DNA of 64,000 nt from NCBI RefSeq assembly GCF_902459585.1, contig NZ_CABPSC010000018.1, positions 1-64,000 on the forward strand, read 5' to 3'. Below are positions 1-8,412 of this stretch, piece by piece (the stretch's first letter is position 1; every line of letters starts with the position of its first letter). Source of the stretch: Pandoraea nosoerga (GTDB taxonomy: Bacteria > Pseudomonadota > Gammaproteobacteria > Burkholderiales > Burkholderiaceae). The notes under the pieces were generated by a model. The model was not told the origin of the DNA. It saw only the letters and a list, made by a program, of their open reading frames with translations, and did not search any database. The translations under genes were made by a program, and so were the position numbers.

Positions 1-462
1 CATCGGCATGAAGCGCTGGTAGAGGTTCGCGGCGAGCATCACCGCCTTGTAGCCCGCGATATTGGCCTGCGAGGACAACACGTCCATGCTCTGCGCACGC
101 GTGGTGCGCGGTGCGGCTTCCAAAGCGAAACCGATGATGCCGGCGGCGGCCATGCGGGCGTTGTTCTGCGCGTCGAACGGGTTGAGCATGCCGACCACGA
201 CCGTGCCGCGCGGGATCTGGGCAAGTTCTTCCGGCGACGGCGCCCGCACCTTGAGCACCAGTTCGGCGCCCAGGGCGTCGCCCGCGCTGCCGAGCGATGC
301 GCCCGCGGCCTCGAAAGCCGTATCCGGAACGCTGGCGGCGTCTCCCGCGCCGCGCCCGACCACCACCTGATGTCCCGATGCGACCAGCTTTTTCACCGTC
401 TCGGGCGTGGCCGCGACACGGGTTTCGCCGGCAAGCGTCTCGGCGGGAATGCCGATTCTCAT
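1..462 (-). CDS. pntA: NAD(P) transhydrogenase subunit alpha, N-terminal part (runs off the left edge)
   Basis: Reading leftward from the ATG at 462, the frame stays open for 154 codons to the window edge. It begins MRIGIPAETLAGETRVAATP, the typical opening of the alpha subunit of proton-translocating NAD(P)+ transhydrogenase, whose NAD(H)-binding domain I resembles alanine dehydrogenase. The segments VVVGMLNPF and SSQANIAGYKAVM also fit. The enzyme couples hydride transfer between NADH and NADP+ to proton flow across the inner membrane. An AAGGAGAG Shine-Dalgarno lies just upstream of the ATG. The 3' end, any membrane part and pntB are outside the window, so I cannot tell the split form from a longer alpha chain. 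Confidence 0.9.
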   Translation of the reverse strand, partial: MRIGIPAETLAGETRVAATPETVKKLVASGHQVVVGRGAGDAASVPDTAFEAAGASLGSAGDALGAELVLKVRAPSPEELAQIPRGTVVVGMLNPFDAQNNARMAAAGIIGFALEAAPRTTRAQSMDVLSSQANIAGYKAVMLAANLYQRFMPM

Positions 463-743
463 TGCGTCTCTCCTTGGGTTTGTGAACTGATCTCGTCAGC
501 GGCCAAGGAGCCGTAGCCTCACGCTGCCGGGGGCAAGGCGCACTACCTGATTCGCCGCTGATGACATGAGTCCTGCACAAAACACTGCAAACGAACTTCT
601 GCATAAACCGGTGATGCGGGTACTGCGACTGCTGGCTGCACGTGACGGGTGCTCGTCGAAGCTTACCCGAAGATGACAAACGCGCCTATTGCGCGAAACC
701 GCATATGGATATGTCCGAAACCAGGGGAACGCGCATGCGAGAC

Positions 744-761
744 ACCGACCGGCCGGTCGGT
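744..761. promoter_or_regulatory. 18-bp perfect palindrome, TetR-type operator candidate
   Basis: ACCGACCGGCCGGTCGGT reads identically on both strands. The ACCGAC/GTCGGT half-sites resemble operators of TetR-family repressors. It lies in the divergent region between pntA and nudJ. No TetR gene is within the window, so the binding protein is unknown. Confidence 0.4.
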
Positions 762-804
762 CGACGGATCGGCGCAGTCTCCTGCGCCAAAGCCCGCCAG
801 ACGG

Positions 805-810
805 TAAAAT
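805..810 (+). promoter_or_regulatory. Putative -10 element for nudJ-mnmA
   Basis: TAAAAT in the context GGTAAAATGGCGC about 100 bp upstream of the nudJ start. The same string, GGTAAAATGGCG, occurs upstream of purB at 26387-26398, suggesting a shared housekeeping promoter core. Confidence 0.4.
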
Positions 811-907
811 GGCGCTTTTCCATCGGGTGAGGTCCGGGTTTCGCGCCCGGTTGGCGGCGAGGGGGGCGCAGAGGCGTCGTCCGTCCCGCACCCCGCAAGG
901 ATGTGCC

Positions 908-1384
908 ATGAATGCACGCTGGAAGCCCAACGTGACGGTAGCGGCGGTCGTCGAACGGGACGGCCGTTTTCTGTTTGTCGAAGAGCGAAAGCCTGCGGGC
1001 CTGCTGATCAACCAGCCCGCCGGACATCTGGAGCGCGGCGAGTCGATCCTTGCCGCCGTGCGTCGCGAAGTCCTCGAAGAGACCGGTTATGCGTTCGAGC
1101 CCCAGCATCTGCTGGGCATCTACCTCGCGCCCGGCCCGGAGGACATTGCGTATCTGCGCTTCACCTTCGCGGGCGCCCTGGGGGCGCACGATCCGACGCG
1201 GCCGCTCGACGAGGGGATCGTCGGCACGCTGTGGCTCACGCCGCAGGAGATGCGCGCGCAGCGCGCACGGCATCGTTCGCCGATTCTCGAGCAGTGCGTG
1301 GACGATTACCTGCGGGGCGTGCGGTACGACCTCGCCATACTTCAGACCCATCCGGCACTGGCCGGCGGGCAAGGCAACACATGA
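908..1384 (+). CDS. nudJ: Nudix hydrolase, NudJ-type phosphatase
   Basis: A 158-residue protein starting [20 protein letters not shown]. The Nudix box is complete at about residues 38-60 (GHLERGES...[10 protein letters not shown]), giving the GX5EX7REUXEEXGU metal-binding signature. Nudix enzymes cleave nucleoside diphosphates linked to another moiety; the NudJ (YmfB) branch acts on thiamin-pyrimidine pyrophosphate and nucleoside di/triphosphates. The gene precedes mnmA and overlaps it by 4 nt (ATGA at 1381-1384), the same neighbourhood as in enterobacteria, which supports the NudJ name. A longer frame upstream of 908 has low-complexity content unlike the family, so I chose the ATG at 908. 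Confidence 0.88.
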   Translation: MNARWKPNVTVAAVVERDGRFLFVEERKPAGLLINQPAGHLERGESILAAVRREVLEETGYAFEPQHLLGIYLAPGPEDIAYLRFTFAGALGAHDPTRPLDEGIVGTLWLTPQEMRAQRARHRSPILEQCVDDYLRGVRYDLAILQTHPALAGGQGNT

Positions 1385-2541
1385 GTCAAAAGCGCGTAGT
1401 GGTGGGCATGTCGGGCGGCGTGGATTCGTCGGTCACCGCATGGCTGCTCAAACAGCAAGGTTACGACGTCGTCGGCCTGTTCATGAAGAACTGGGAAGAC
1501 GATGACGACAGCGAATATTGTTCGACCCGGCAGGACTGGATCGACGTGGTTTCGGTCGCCGATCTGATCGGCATCGACGTCGAAGCCGTCAATTTCGCCG
1601 CCGAATACAAGGACCGCGTGTTCGCCGAGTTCCTGCGCGAGTATTCGGCCGGGCGCACGCCAAACCCGGACGTGCTGTGCAACGCGGAAATCAAGTTCAA
1701 GGCATTCCTCGACCACGCCGTGGCGCTCGGCGGCGAGACGATCGCCACCGGTCACTACGCGCGCGTGCGCGAACGCGACGGACGGTTCGAACTGCTCAAG
1801 GCGTTCGACCACACCAAGGATCAGAGCTACTTCCTGCATCGCCTGAACCAGAAGCAACTGTCGCGCACCATGTTCCCGCTCGGCGAGATTCCGAAGACCA
1901 GGGTGCGCGAGATCGCCGCACAGATCGGCTTGCCGAACGCGAAGAAGAAGGACTCGACGGGGATCTGCTTCATCGGCGAGCGGCCGTTTCGCGACTTCCT
2001 CAATCGCTATCTGCCCACCAGTCCGGGGCCGATGAAGACGCCCGATGGCGCCGTCGTGGGCGAGCACGTCGGGCTCGCGTTCTACACGCTGGGCCAGCGC
2101 AAGGGCATTGGTCTGGGCGGCAGCCGCGAGGGCTCCGGCGAGCCGTGGTTCGTCGCGCGCAAGGACATGGCCAGCAACACGCTGTACGTGGTCCAGGGGC
2201 ACGACCACCCGTGGCTGCTCTCGGCCGCGCTCGACGCCGAGGACCTGTCCTGGGTCGCGGGCGAGCCGCCCGCCGCGGGTGCGCGCGTCGGCGCCAAGAC
2301 ACGCTACCGTCAGGCCGACGCCGCCTGCGAGGTCGCGCGCGCCGACGCGCAGGCGCTCACGCTGTCGTTCGCCGAGCCGCAGTGGGCCGTCACGCCGGGG
2401 CAGTCGGCCGTGCTCTACGACGGCGAGATCTGCCTGGGCGGAGGCATCATCGCCTCGACCACGGCCGCGCAGGTCCCGGACGCCGGCAAGACCGCCGGCA
2501 CGGGCGCTGCCGGCAAGCGCACCATTCTTAACACGCACTGA
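1381..2541 (+). CDS. mnmA: tRNA-specific 2-thiouridylase MnmA
   Basis: A 386-residue cytosolic enzyme that puts the 2-thio group on U34 of tRNA-Lys, -Glu and -Gln, taking sulfur from a relay protein and activating the uridine with ATP. The PP-loop motif SGGVDSS is at residues 11-17. The two catalytic cysteines are C100 (NPDVLCN) and C196 ([10 protein letters not shown]), as expected. Length is normal. The start overlaps the stop of nudJ, so the two are probably co-translated. The C-terminal 20 residues are Ala/Gly-rich and probably disordered. Confidence 0.97.
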   Translation: MSQKRVVVGMSGGVDSSVTAWLLKQQGYDVVGLFMKNWEDDDDSEYCSTRQDWIDVVSVADLIGIDVEAVNFAAEYKDRVFAEFLREYSAGRTPNPDVLCNAEIKFKAFLDHAVALGGETIATGHYARVRERDGRFELLKAFDHTKDQSYFLHRLNQKQLSRTMFPLGEIPKTRVREIAAQIGLPNAKKKDSTGICFIGERPFRDFLNRYLPTSPGPMKTPDGAVVGEHVGLAFYTLGQRKGIGLGGSREGSGEPWFVARKDMASNTLYVVQGHDHPWLLSAALDAEDLSWVAGEPPAAGARVGAKTRYRQADAACEVARADAQALTLSFAEPQWAVTPGQSAVLYDGEICLGGGIIASTTAAQVPDAGKTAGTGAAGKRTILNTH

Positions 2542-2614
2542 AGCCGCCGGCGCTTGCCGGGCGGACACCCGGCGGCGTGCCGGCGCGTGTCCCCCCCACA
2601 AGCAAGGAGGTTCC

Positions 2615-4216
2615 ATGTTTTCGCGCCGATTCCTGGCTCTCTGGCTCGCCGTGGCGTTGCTCGTCGCAACGCTTGCGCTGGTGCTTCTCGACGGTTGGCA
2701 CCCGTTCTGGCCGTTGCCGTTCGCGGCGCTGGCAGCGCTCGGGGCGTGGGACGTGGTGCAGCAGCGTCATGCCGTGCTGCGCAATTATCCGCTGTGGGGC
2801 CACTTCCGGTTTCTGTTCGAATTCATCCGCCCGGAAATTCGCCAGTATTTCGTGGAGGACGACACCTCCGAGACGCCGTTCTCGCGAGCGCAGCGCAGTA
2901 TCGTCTACCAGCGCGCGAAGGCAGACGTCGACAGCCGTCCGTTCGGCACGGAGCTCGACGTCAAGGCCACCGGCTACGAGTGGATCGCGCATTCGCTCGC
3001 GCCGACGGTGCTCAAGGACCACGACTTTCGCATCATCATCGGCCCGGACCGCGCGCAGCCGTACTCCGCGTCGATCTTCAATATTTCGGCGATGAGCTTC
3101 GGTGCGTTATCGGCCAACGCGATCCGCGCGCTCAATCGCGGCGCCAAGCTCGGCAACTTCATTCACGACACGGGCGAGGGCTCCATCTCCGCGCATCATC
3201 GCGAGCAGGGCGGCGACCTGATCTGGGAGGTGGCCTCGGGCTACTTCGGCTGCCGTAACGACGACGGCACGTTCAACGCCGAGAAATTCGCGGCGCAGGC
3301 CACCACGCCGCAGGTCAGGATGATCGAGGTGAAGCTCTCGCAAGGCGCGAAGCCCGGCCATGGCGGCGTGCTGCCCGCAGCGAAGATCACCCCCGAGATT
3401 TCGGCCACGCGCGGCGTGCCGATGGGGCAGGACTGCATCTCGCCGTCGCGTCACAGCGAGTTCTCCACGCCGCTCGGCTTGCTCCAGTTCGTCGATCGGC
3501 TACGCAACCTGTCGGGCGGCAAGCCAACGGGCTTCAAGCTGTGCATCGGCCATCCGTGGGAGTTCTTCGGCATTGTCAAGGCCATGCTCGAGAGCGGCAT
3601 CCTGCCCGATTTCATCGTCGTGGACGGCTCGGAAGGCGGCACCGGCGCCGCGCCGCTGGAGTTCACCGATCACGTGGGCGCACCGCTGCAGGAAGGGCTG
3701 CTGCTCGTGCACAACACGCTCGTCGGCGCGGGCCTGCGCGAGAGAATTCGCATCGGGGCGTCGGGCAAGATCATCACGGCGTTCGACATTGCGCGCACGC
3801 TCGCCATTGGCGCGGACTGGTGCAACTCGGCGCGCGGTTTCATGTTCGCGATCGGCTGCATCCAGTCGCAGAAGTGCCATACCGATCGTTGTCCGACCGG
3901 GGTGGCCACGCAGGATCCGCTGCGTCAGCGCGCGCTCGTCGTGCCGGACAAGGCGCAACGTGTCCAGCAGTTCCACGCACATACGCTGCACGCGTTGCAG
4001 GAGCTGATTCAGGCGGCCGGGCTGTCGCATCCTTCGGAGTTGCGCGCCCATCACATCGTCAAACGCGTGTCGTCCAATGAGATTCGTCTCATGTCCGAAT
4101 CGCTCAAGTATCTGGAGCCGGGCGATTTGCTGCGCGGGCAATTCCGCTATCAGCTCTACGAAAAGTACTGGCCGATGGCGCGCGCCGACAGCTTTTCGCC
4201 CGCCGCGCTCGCCTGA
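2615..4216 (+). CDS. FMN-binding glutamate synthase family protein
   Basis: A 533-residue protein with two hydrophobic N-terminal segments (about residues 7-45), followed by a GltB-type FMN barrel domain. Motifs include ISAMSFGALS, HDTGEGSIS, DGSEGGTGAAP and a cysteine cluster, SQKCHTDRCPTGVATQDP, that matches the 3Fe-4S site of glutamate synthase. It lacks the glutaminase domain, so it is the stand-alone, membrane-anchored relative whose physiological substrate is unsettled. The ATG at 2615 follows AAGGAGG (2604-2610). A hairpin terminator follows at 4248. Confidence 0.9.
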   Translation: MFSRRFLALWLAVALLVATLALVLLDGWHPFWPLPFAALAALGAWDVVQQRHAVLRNYPLWGHFRFLFEFIRPEIRQYFVEDDTSETPFSRAQRSIVYQRAKADVDSRPFGTELDVKATGYEWIAHSLAPTVLKDHDFRIIIGPDRAQPYSASIFNISAMSFGALSANAIRALNRGAKLGNFIHDTGEGSISAHHREQGGDLIWEVASGYFGCRNDDGTFNAEKFAAQATTPQVRMIEVKLSQGAKPGHGGVLPAAKITPEISATRGVPMGQDCISPSRHSEFSTPLGLLQFVDRLRNLSGGKPTGFKLCIGHPWEFFGIVKAMLESGILPDFIVVDGSEGGTGAAPLEFTDHVGAPLQEGLLLVHNTLVGAGLRERIRIGASGKIITAFDIARTLAIGADWCNSARGFMFAIGCIQSQKCHTDRCPTGVATQDPLRQRALVVPDKAQRVQQFHAHTLHALQELIQAAGLSHPSELRAHHIVKRVSSNEIRLMSESLKYLEPGDLLRGQFRYQLYEKYWPMARADSFSPAALA

Positions 4217-4247
4217 GCGGCGCACTGCCGGGCCATCACCGCCCCGA

Positions 4248-4277
4248 ACCCGACGCGTCGTTGCGTCGGGTTTTTTA
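4248..4277 (+). terminator. Rho-independent terminator
   Basis: CCCGACGC, a short loop, then GCGTCGGG followed by TTTTTTATTTT, directly after the glutamate synthase-like gene. It insulates the T3SS cluster from the upstream housekeeping genes. Confidence 0.85.
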
Positions 4278-4431
4278 TTTTCGCGATAGCTTTTCTCCCA
4301 AAAACCAAAACCTCGCGGGGACGCGCCTCACATTAAGGTGTCCACCCGATGATGCTCGCGAGCGTGCTCGCCTATCTTGTGGCCTTCGACTTTGTCATCC
4401 CGCCGACGGATTGTCGTGAGAGGAGGAGCCT

Positions 4432-5232
4432 ATGAGTACAGTGCGATTTCTGATCAGCCGCTACGACATCAAGCTGAAAGTGAACGGCCTTGTGCAAACG
4501 CTGCCAGCCGGAAGCATGACCGCGACCAGTCCGGACGCCACGGTCGAATGCGCGGGCCCCGTGGTGTCGCACGACTTCCATGCCTGCGATCTGCAGGCGC
4601 TGTACCCGGACGTGGTCGATCTGCTCGACCGCCGCCCGCTCGGCGTCTTTCACCGGCAGGCGGCGCGCACGCTCATCCTCGAGCCCACCATGGTCGACGT
4701 CGCCATGACGCTGCAGCAGGTCGATCGCATGGCGATGCTTCGCTTCTTCTACGTCTACTGCCTGTGCCGCGATCAGCGGTATTACTCGGCCATGCTGCGG
4801 CAGAGCATTGCGGGCAGCCACTCGCTGTTCGACTTCGTCGAAGCGAACTTTCATCGTCCGTGGCCGGTGGGGCGTCTTGCCGAGGAGTTCGGCATGCCGC
4901 TGCGCAAGTTTCGCTATCTGTTCCAGCAGACCTACGGCATGCCCGCGAAGCAGTGGTTGCTGGAGCGGCGGCTGCGACTCGCGCGCGATTTGCTGCTCTC
5001 CACTCGCCACAAGGTGCTCGACATCGCGCTCGAGTGCGGCTTCACCAATCACGCCCATTTCACCGATACGTTCCGCAAGCGCTTCGATTGCGCGCCGACG
5101 GAAATCCGGCTCGGCACGCCGCCGCAGCGCGGCGGGCGAAGGATAGCGATGCCGCGCGCCGATGCCTACGCCGCGATGCGCGCCGACCTCGTGGGCGGCC
5201 ACGGGGTCGCGGCCGATGGAGGTGTGCAATGA
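4432..5232 (+). CDS. AraC-family regulator heading the T3SS operon
   Basis: A 266-residue protein. The C-terminal half (about residues 131-226) is a double helix-turn-helix AraC domain, with RLAEEFGMPLRKFRYLFQQ and LDIALECGFTNHAHFTDTFR as the two recognition units. The N-terminal half has no family I recognise. It starts after GAGGAGG and its stop overlaps the needle gene start by 4 nt, so it is co-transcribed with the first T3SS operon. I infer positive control of the cluster, possibly by binding an export chaperone as known for T3SS AraC proteins of the InvF/MxiE type; the inducer cannot be read from sequence. Confidence 0.88.
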   Translation: MSTVRFLISRYDIKLKVNGLVQTLPAGSMTATSPDATVECAGPVVSHDFHACDLQALYPDVVDLLDRRPLGVFHRQAARTLILEPTMVDVAMTLQQVDRMAMLRFFYVYCLCRDQRYYSAMLRQSIAGSHSLFDFVEANFHRPWPVGRLAEEFGMPLRKFRYLFQQTYGMPAKQWLLERRLRLARDLLLSTRHKVLDIALECGFTNHAHFTDTFRKRFDCAPTEIRLGTPPQRGGRRIAMPRADAYAAMRADLVGGHGVAADGGVQ

Positions 5233-5447
5233 ACGTCGAAGAAGTGCATCGCGGCATGTCCGAGGGCGTGCGGCGCATGTCCGACGAGGCCACACAGGCG
5301 CTTCGCTCGGGCGAAGCCAACGATCCGCGCCATATGCTCGAGGTGCAGTTCAAGCTGCAGCAATTCTCGACGATGGTCGGGCTGCACAGCGCGTCCATCA
5401 AGCTCATCAAGGACACGGTGATGGGAATCATCGGGAAGATCGCATGA
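5229..5447 (+). CDS. sctF: T3SS needle subunit (SsaG/EscF-like)
   Basis: A 72-residue helical protein, close to SsaG in size. The C-terminal helix FKLQQFSTMVGLHSASIKLI followed by KDTVMGII resembles the polymerising helix of needle subunits, which ends with an invariant-type isoleucine-rich tail. It lies between the AraC regulator and the chaperone gene with 4-nt overlaps on both sides, in the ssaG position of SPI-2 (before ssaH and ssaI). The protein would be exported and polymerise into the extracellular needle. Short sequence limits certainty, but order and size agree. Confidence 0.82.
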   Translation: MNVEEVHRGMSEGVRRMSDEATQALRSGEANDPRHMLEVQFKLQQFSTMVGLHSASIKLIKDTVMGIIGKIA

Positions 5448-5920
5448 AGCGCGTGCGGGGCATTGGCACGACGGCGCCCGAGCCGTCCCTGGACGCCGTC
5501 ACGCGGCAGACCGTGGTGGAACTGGCGTTCGCCGGCGCGCAGCACGGCATGCACGGCGAGGCGCGCACGATTCTGGACGCGCTCCCCGCATTGGTACCCG
5601 AGCGCGAGACGCGCGAGTGGCTGCACGCCGCGCTGCTCATCGCGCTCGGCGACACGCAGGCGGCACGGGCCTGCCTCGCGCGCTTCGAGGCCGCAGACGG
5701 GCGCTTGACGCCGAGCGTCGCGGTGCTCGCCCGGTGGCTTGCCGAGGCGGCGCCGGCCCAGGTCGACGCGAACGGCTCCTTCGTCTCTTCCGCCGCGGCT
5801 TCCGTCGCCGCTTCCGTCGCCGCTTCCGCCGTCTCTCCCGCCGCCTCGCCTTCCTCGTTCTCATCGTCTCCATTGTCTCCATCGTCCCCCTTGTTCTTCT
5901 CTCCCCGGTCTCCATCATGA
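5444..5920 (+). CDS. SsaH/YscG/EscG-like needle chaperone with a low-complexity tail
   Basis: A 158-residue protein. Residues 15-105 form a helical TPR-like region (VELAFAGAQHGMHGEARTIL, then a second repeat) typical of YscG/EscG, the TPR partner that keeps the needle subunit soluble with an EscE/SsaE co-chaperone. The SsaE-like partner is at 10340-10591 on the other strand. SsaH is about 75 residues; here a Ser/Ala/Pro-rich tail of about 45 residues (after VDANGS) doubles the length and is coded by a simple, pyrimidine-rich stretch. The start overlaps the needle gene stop, and the stop overlaps the rod gene start. Confidence 0.72.
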   Translation: MKRVRGIGTTAPEPSLDAVTRQTVVELAFAGAQHGMHGEARTILDALPALVPERETREWLHAALLIALGDTQAARACLARFEAADGRLTPSVAVLARWLAEAAPAQVDANGSFVSSAAASVAASVAASAVSPAASPSSFSSSPLSPSSPLFFSPRSPS

Positions 5921-6273
5921 CGATTGCTTCCGCTTCCTACGTTGCCGTACACGCTGCCGCCACAGCGGCGCCCGCCGTTCCGGCCCCCAAGGCTGCGCCC
6001 CCGGGGCCGACGGACGCCGCCCGTTTCGGGCATGCGCTGGCGAGTGCACCGGCGCTGCCCGAACATCATCTGCTGAGCGCGGCGGGAAAGCTCGCGGGCC
6101 ATTCCCAACATATCGTGCAGCGCGTGACGGCCGACGACAGCGCCGTGGGCGATCCCGTGCACCTGCTCGCCATGCAGCGCCATCTGACCGAGCGGGTGCT
6201 GGCGCTCGAGTTCGTCGCGAAGGTCGCGGGTGCGAGCACACAGGGCATCAACAAGCTGGTGCACATGCAATGA
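5917..6273 (+). CDS. sctI: T3SS inner rod protein
   Basis: A 118-residue protein with an Ala/Pro-rich N-terminus and a conserved C-terminal half. The segment DPVHLLAMQRHLTERVLALE followed by FVAKVAG and TQGINKLV is the YscI/HrpB/SsaI signature, in which a Gln helix precedes the E..AK helix that packs in the rod. It would form the inner adapter between export apparatus and needle. It overlaps its neighbours by 4 nt on each side. Confidence 0.85.
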   Translation: MTIASASYVAVHAAATAAPAVPAPKAAPPGPTDAARFGHALASAPALPEHHLLSAAGKLAGHSQHIVQRVTADDSAVGDPVHLLAMQRHLTERVLALEFVAKVAGASTQGINKLVHMQ

Positions 6274-7100
6274 CGACCCGCGCCTGCCCGCTGCGGGCGA
6301 CGGCGCGTGCGCGGCACGGCGTGCGCGGTGCGCCGCAAAGACTGGTGCGACGGTTTCTCGCCGTCGTGCTGACGTTGACGCTCGCGGGCTGCAAGGTGGA
6401 ACTGCACCGATCGCTCAGTGAGACGGAAGCGAATCAGATGCTGGCGCTCCTGCTCGTCTCCGGGCTGCAGGCCGACAAGCGCGCCGATGCGAATGGCGTG
6501 ACGGTGCGCATCGAGCGGGGCGATTTCGTGCGCGGCGTGGAGGTGCTTCGCCAGCACGGATTGCCGCGAGAAAAGCGCGCCTCGGTGGCCGACGTTTTTC
6601 CCGCCGGGCAGCTCGTCAGTTCACCCGTGCAGGAGCAGGCGAAGCTGGCGTTCCTCAAGGAGCAGCGACTGGAGCGCATGCTCGCGTCGCTCGACGGCGT
6701 GATGGCCGCGGAAGTGTCGATCGCGCAGGTTCCGACCGATTCGGCGGGACGGGCGACGCTGCCGCCGGGCGTCGCGGTGTTCCTGAAGTACAGCCCGGAG
6801 ATCAACATGACGCAGCGCATGACCGATATCCGCAGCCTCGTGCATGACAGCGTGCCGGGCGTGACGCCAGAGCGCATCAGCATCGTGCTTCAGCCTGCCG
6901 ACTATCGTCTGCCGCGCGCGGCGCTCGATGCGCAACAGGCGCGGCAAGGCCGGCGCTTCGTTATGGACGGCTGGTCGTGGGTGGCGCTGACCGGCGCCGC
7001 CGCGGCGCTGCTGGGCGGCGGCGCCGTAATCCTGCACCGGCGCGGCGCGTGGCTCACGCGTGTGCTGCGGCGGGGGCGGCGCACGGACGACACGCCATGA
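6270..7100 (+). CDS. sctJ: T3SS inner-membrane ring lipoprotein
   Basis: A 276-residue YscJ/PrgK/FliF-family lipoprotein. A lipobox LAGC places the lipidated cysteine at C41 after a rather long Arg-rich leader; a start further inside the leader is possible. Two ring-building motifs follow (about residues 45-200), including LLLVSGLQADKRADANGVTV and PPGVAVFLKYSPEINM. A C-terminal membrane helix lies at about 235-257 (WVALTGAAAALLGGGAVIL), then a basic tail. It forms the inner ring of the basal body with SctD. The ATG overlaps the sctI stop. Confidence 0.93.
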   Translation: MTTRACPLRATARARHGVRGAPQRLVRRFLAVVLTLTLAGCKVELHRSLSETEANQMLALLLVSGLQADKRADANGVTVRIERGDFVRGVEVLRQHGLPREKRASVADVFPAGQLVSSPVQEQAKLAFLKEQRLERMLASLDGVMAAEVSIAQVPTDSAGRATLPPGVAVFLKYSPEINMTQRMTDIRSLVHDSVPGVTPERISIVLQPADYRLPRAALDAQQARQGRRFVMDGWSWVALTGAAAALLGGGAVILHRRGAWLTRVLRRGRRTDDTP

Positions 7101-7744
7101 GGCAAACGACGGGCGCCGGGCTCACCAGGCTCGGCCGGCTGATCTGGCAGCCCGGCGCGTGCATGGACGAGGGTTGGTGGCGCACCTTCGAGATGGCGCC
7201 GTGGCGCGACGCCTATCGCCGCCATCCGGCGTGCCGGCCCCGCATCGACGCGATGTTGGTCGCGCGGCGCGGCTGGCCGTCCTCGGCGCGGGCGCCTTGC
7301 TGCGTGCCGCCGCACAGCGACGCGGCGCGCGCGATGCTGCGCCTCGTGCCCGGCCTTCGCCGCGTTGCGCTGGCTTACGGTCTGCGCGTGCTGGGCTGCC
7401 CGGACTACCTGCTGCTTGGCAGCTTCCGACGGGCGCTGTCGCCGTGGCTGGATGCCTGGCAATGCGATCGTCTGCTGCTCACGCGCAGCGAGTGGCCGGC
7501 GCGCTCGTCGGTTGTTCCGGAGGCGCTGGTCGCTGAAGCGTTGGCGACCGCGGGAGCGTGCCTGGACGCTGCTGCCGCTGCGTCGCGTGACGATGTCGCC
7601 ACCGTAGGGGCTGCCGCGCGCATTCTGTTGCCGCCGGCGCCTGTTGCGGCGCGCGCGAGCGTCGCACAGGCGGACGTTGACGGAATCTGGCAACGCTTCG
7701 CCGCGTTGGAGAAGATGTTATGTATGTCGTCGACTTTGCCTTGA
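7097..7744 (+). CDS. sctK: T3SS sorting-platform protein SctK
   Basis: A 215-residue protein starting at the ATG that overlaps the sctJ stop. It has no membrane segment or catalytic motif. Position between sctJ and sctL, size and the Trp/Arg/Leu-rich helical character (PGLRRVALAYGLRVLGCPDY) fit the YscK/SsaX adaptor that docks the SctQ-SctL platform beneath the inner ring. Sequence conservation in this family is weak, so the call rests mainly on order. Confidence 0.72.
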   Translation: MRQTTGAGLTRLGRLIWQPGACMDEGWWRTFEMAPWRDAYRRHPACRPRIDAMLVARRGWPSSARAPCCVPPHSDAARAMLRLVPGLRRVALAYGLRVLGCPDYLLLGSFRRALSPWLDAWQCDRLLLTRSEWPARSSVVPEALVAEALATAGACLDAAAAASRDDVATVGAAARILLPPAPVAARASVAQADVDGIWQRFAALEKMLCMSSTLP

Positions 7745-8412
7745 CCGCCATCGAGCGGATGGACGGCCCCGCTCCGGCGGGGCCAGTCGTTTTGCGCGAG
7801 GCACTGGTGCGCCTGCGCGACGAGACGCGCCAGCGCACCGCATGGCTGGAGCAAGCGCGGGCCGAACGCGACAGCGCGCTCGAAACGCGGGCCCGGGCGG
7901 AGCGCAATGCGCGAACGCTGCGCGAAACCACATTGGCCCAGGCGCGTGAGCTTGCCCGGCGGGAAGCCGCGGCGAACGCGCAAGCCGCTCGCCAGGCGGC
8001 GGTGATGCAAGCCGTCGACTGGCTCGTCGACGAGGCGCTGCTCGAGCGCAAGATCGTGTGCTCGCTCGAGCGCCGCATTGCACAGACGCTGACGCAGGCG
8101 CTGACGAACTTCGTCGAGTCGCAGGATGTCGGCGCGCGCATCGCACAGCGCGTAGCGCGCGCGTTGCCCTCGCTCGTGCGCGAAGGGGCGCTCGTCCTGC
8201 GCGTGCCGCCGGCGCAGAGGGAGGCCGTTGCCACGGCGTTGCGAGGCGCCGACATCGTCCTCGCCTGCGAGCCCGACGAGACCCTCGCCGGGCATCAGGC
8301 ACGCCTCGAGAGCGAATGGGTCACCGTGTGCCTCGATCTGGAGGCCGATCTGGCCGCCGTCGTCGAGCGCCTGCAGCGTAACGGTCCGAGTCTGGAGGTC
8401 GCCAATGGTTGA
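7720..8412 (+). CDS. sctL: T3SS ATPase stator SctL
   Basis: A 230-residue protein with a long charged coiled coil (about residues 25-90, rich in RxxAExxA repeats) and a C-terminal globular region containing PSLVREGALVLRVPP and LESEWVTVCLDLEADLAAV, typical of the YscL/FliH stator that holds and restrains the SctN ATPase. The start lies 25 nt inside sctK and the stop overlaps sctW. Confidence 0.86.
   Translation: MYVVDFALTAIERMDGPAPAGPVVLREALVRLRDETRQRTAWLEQARAERDSALETRARAERNARTLRETTLAQARELARREAAANAQAARQAAVMQAVDWLVDEALLERKIVCSLERRIAQTLTQALTNFVESQDVGARIAQRVARALPSLVREGALVLRVPPAQREAVATALRGADIVLACEPDETLAGHQARLESEWVTVCLDLEADLAAVVERLQRNGPSLEVANG

Larger units (their letters stand above)
463..907. 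other. Intergenic region between divergent pntA and nudJ
   Basis: These 445 bases contain no convincing gene. They hold the leader of pntA on the minus strand, an 18-bp perfect palindrome at 744-761 and a sigma70-like -10 (TAAAAT, 805-810) upstream of nudJ. Short open frames here lack good ribosome-binding sites and have no recognisable product. Confidence 0.6.
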
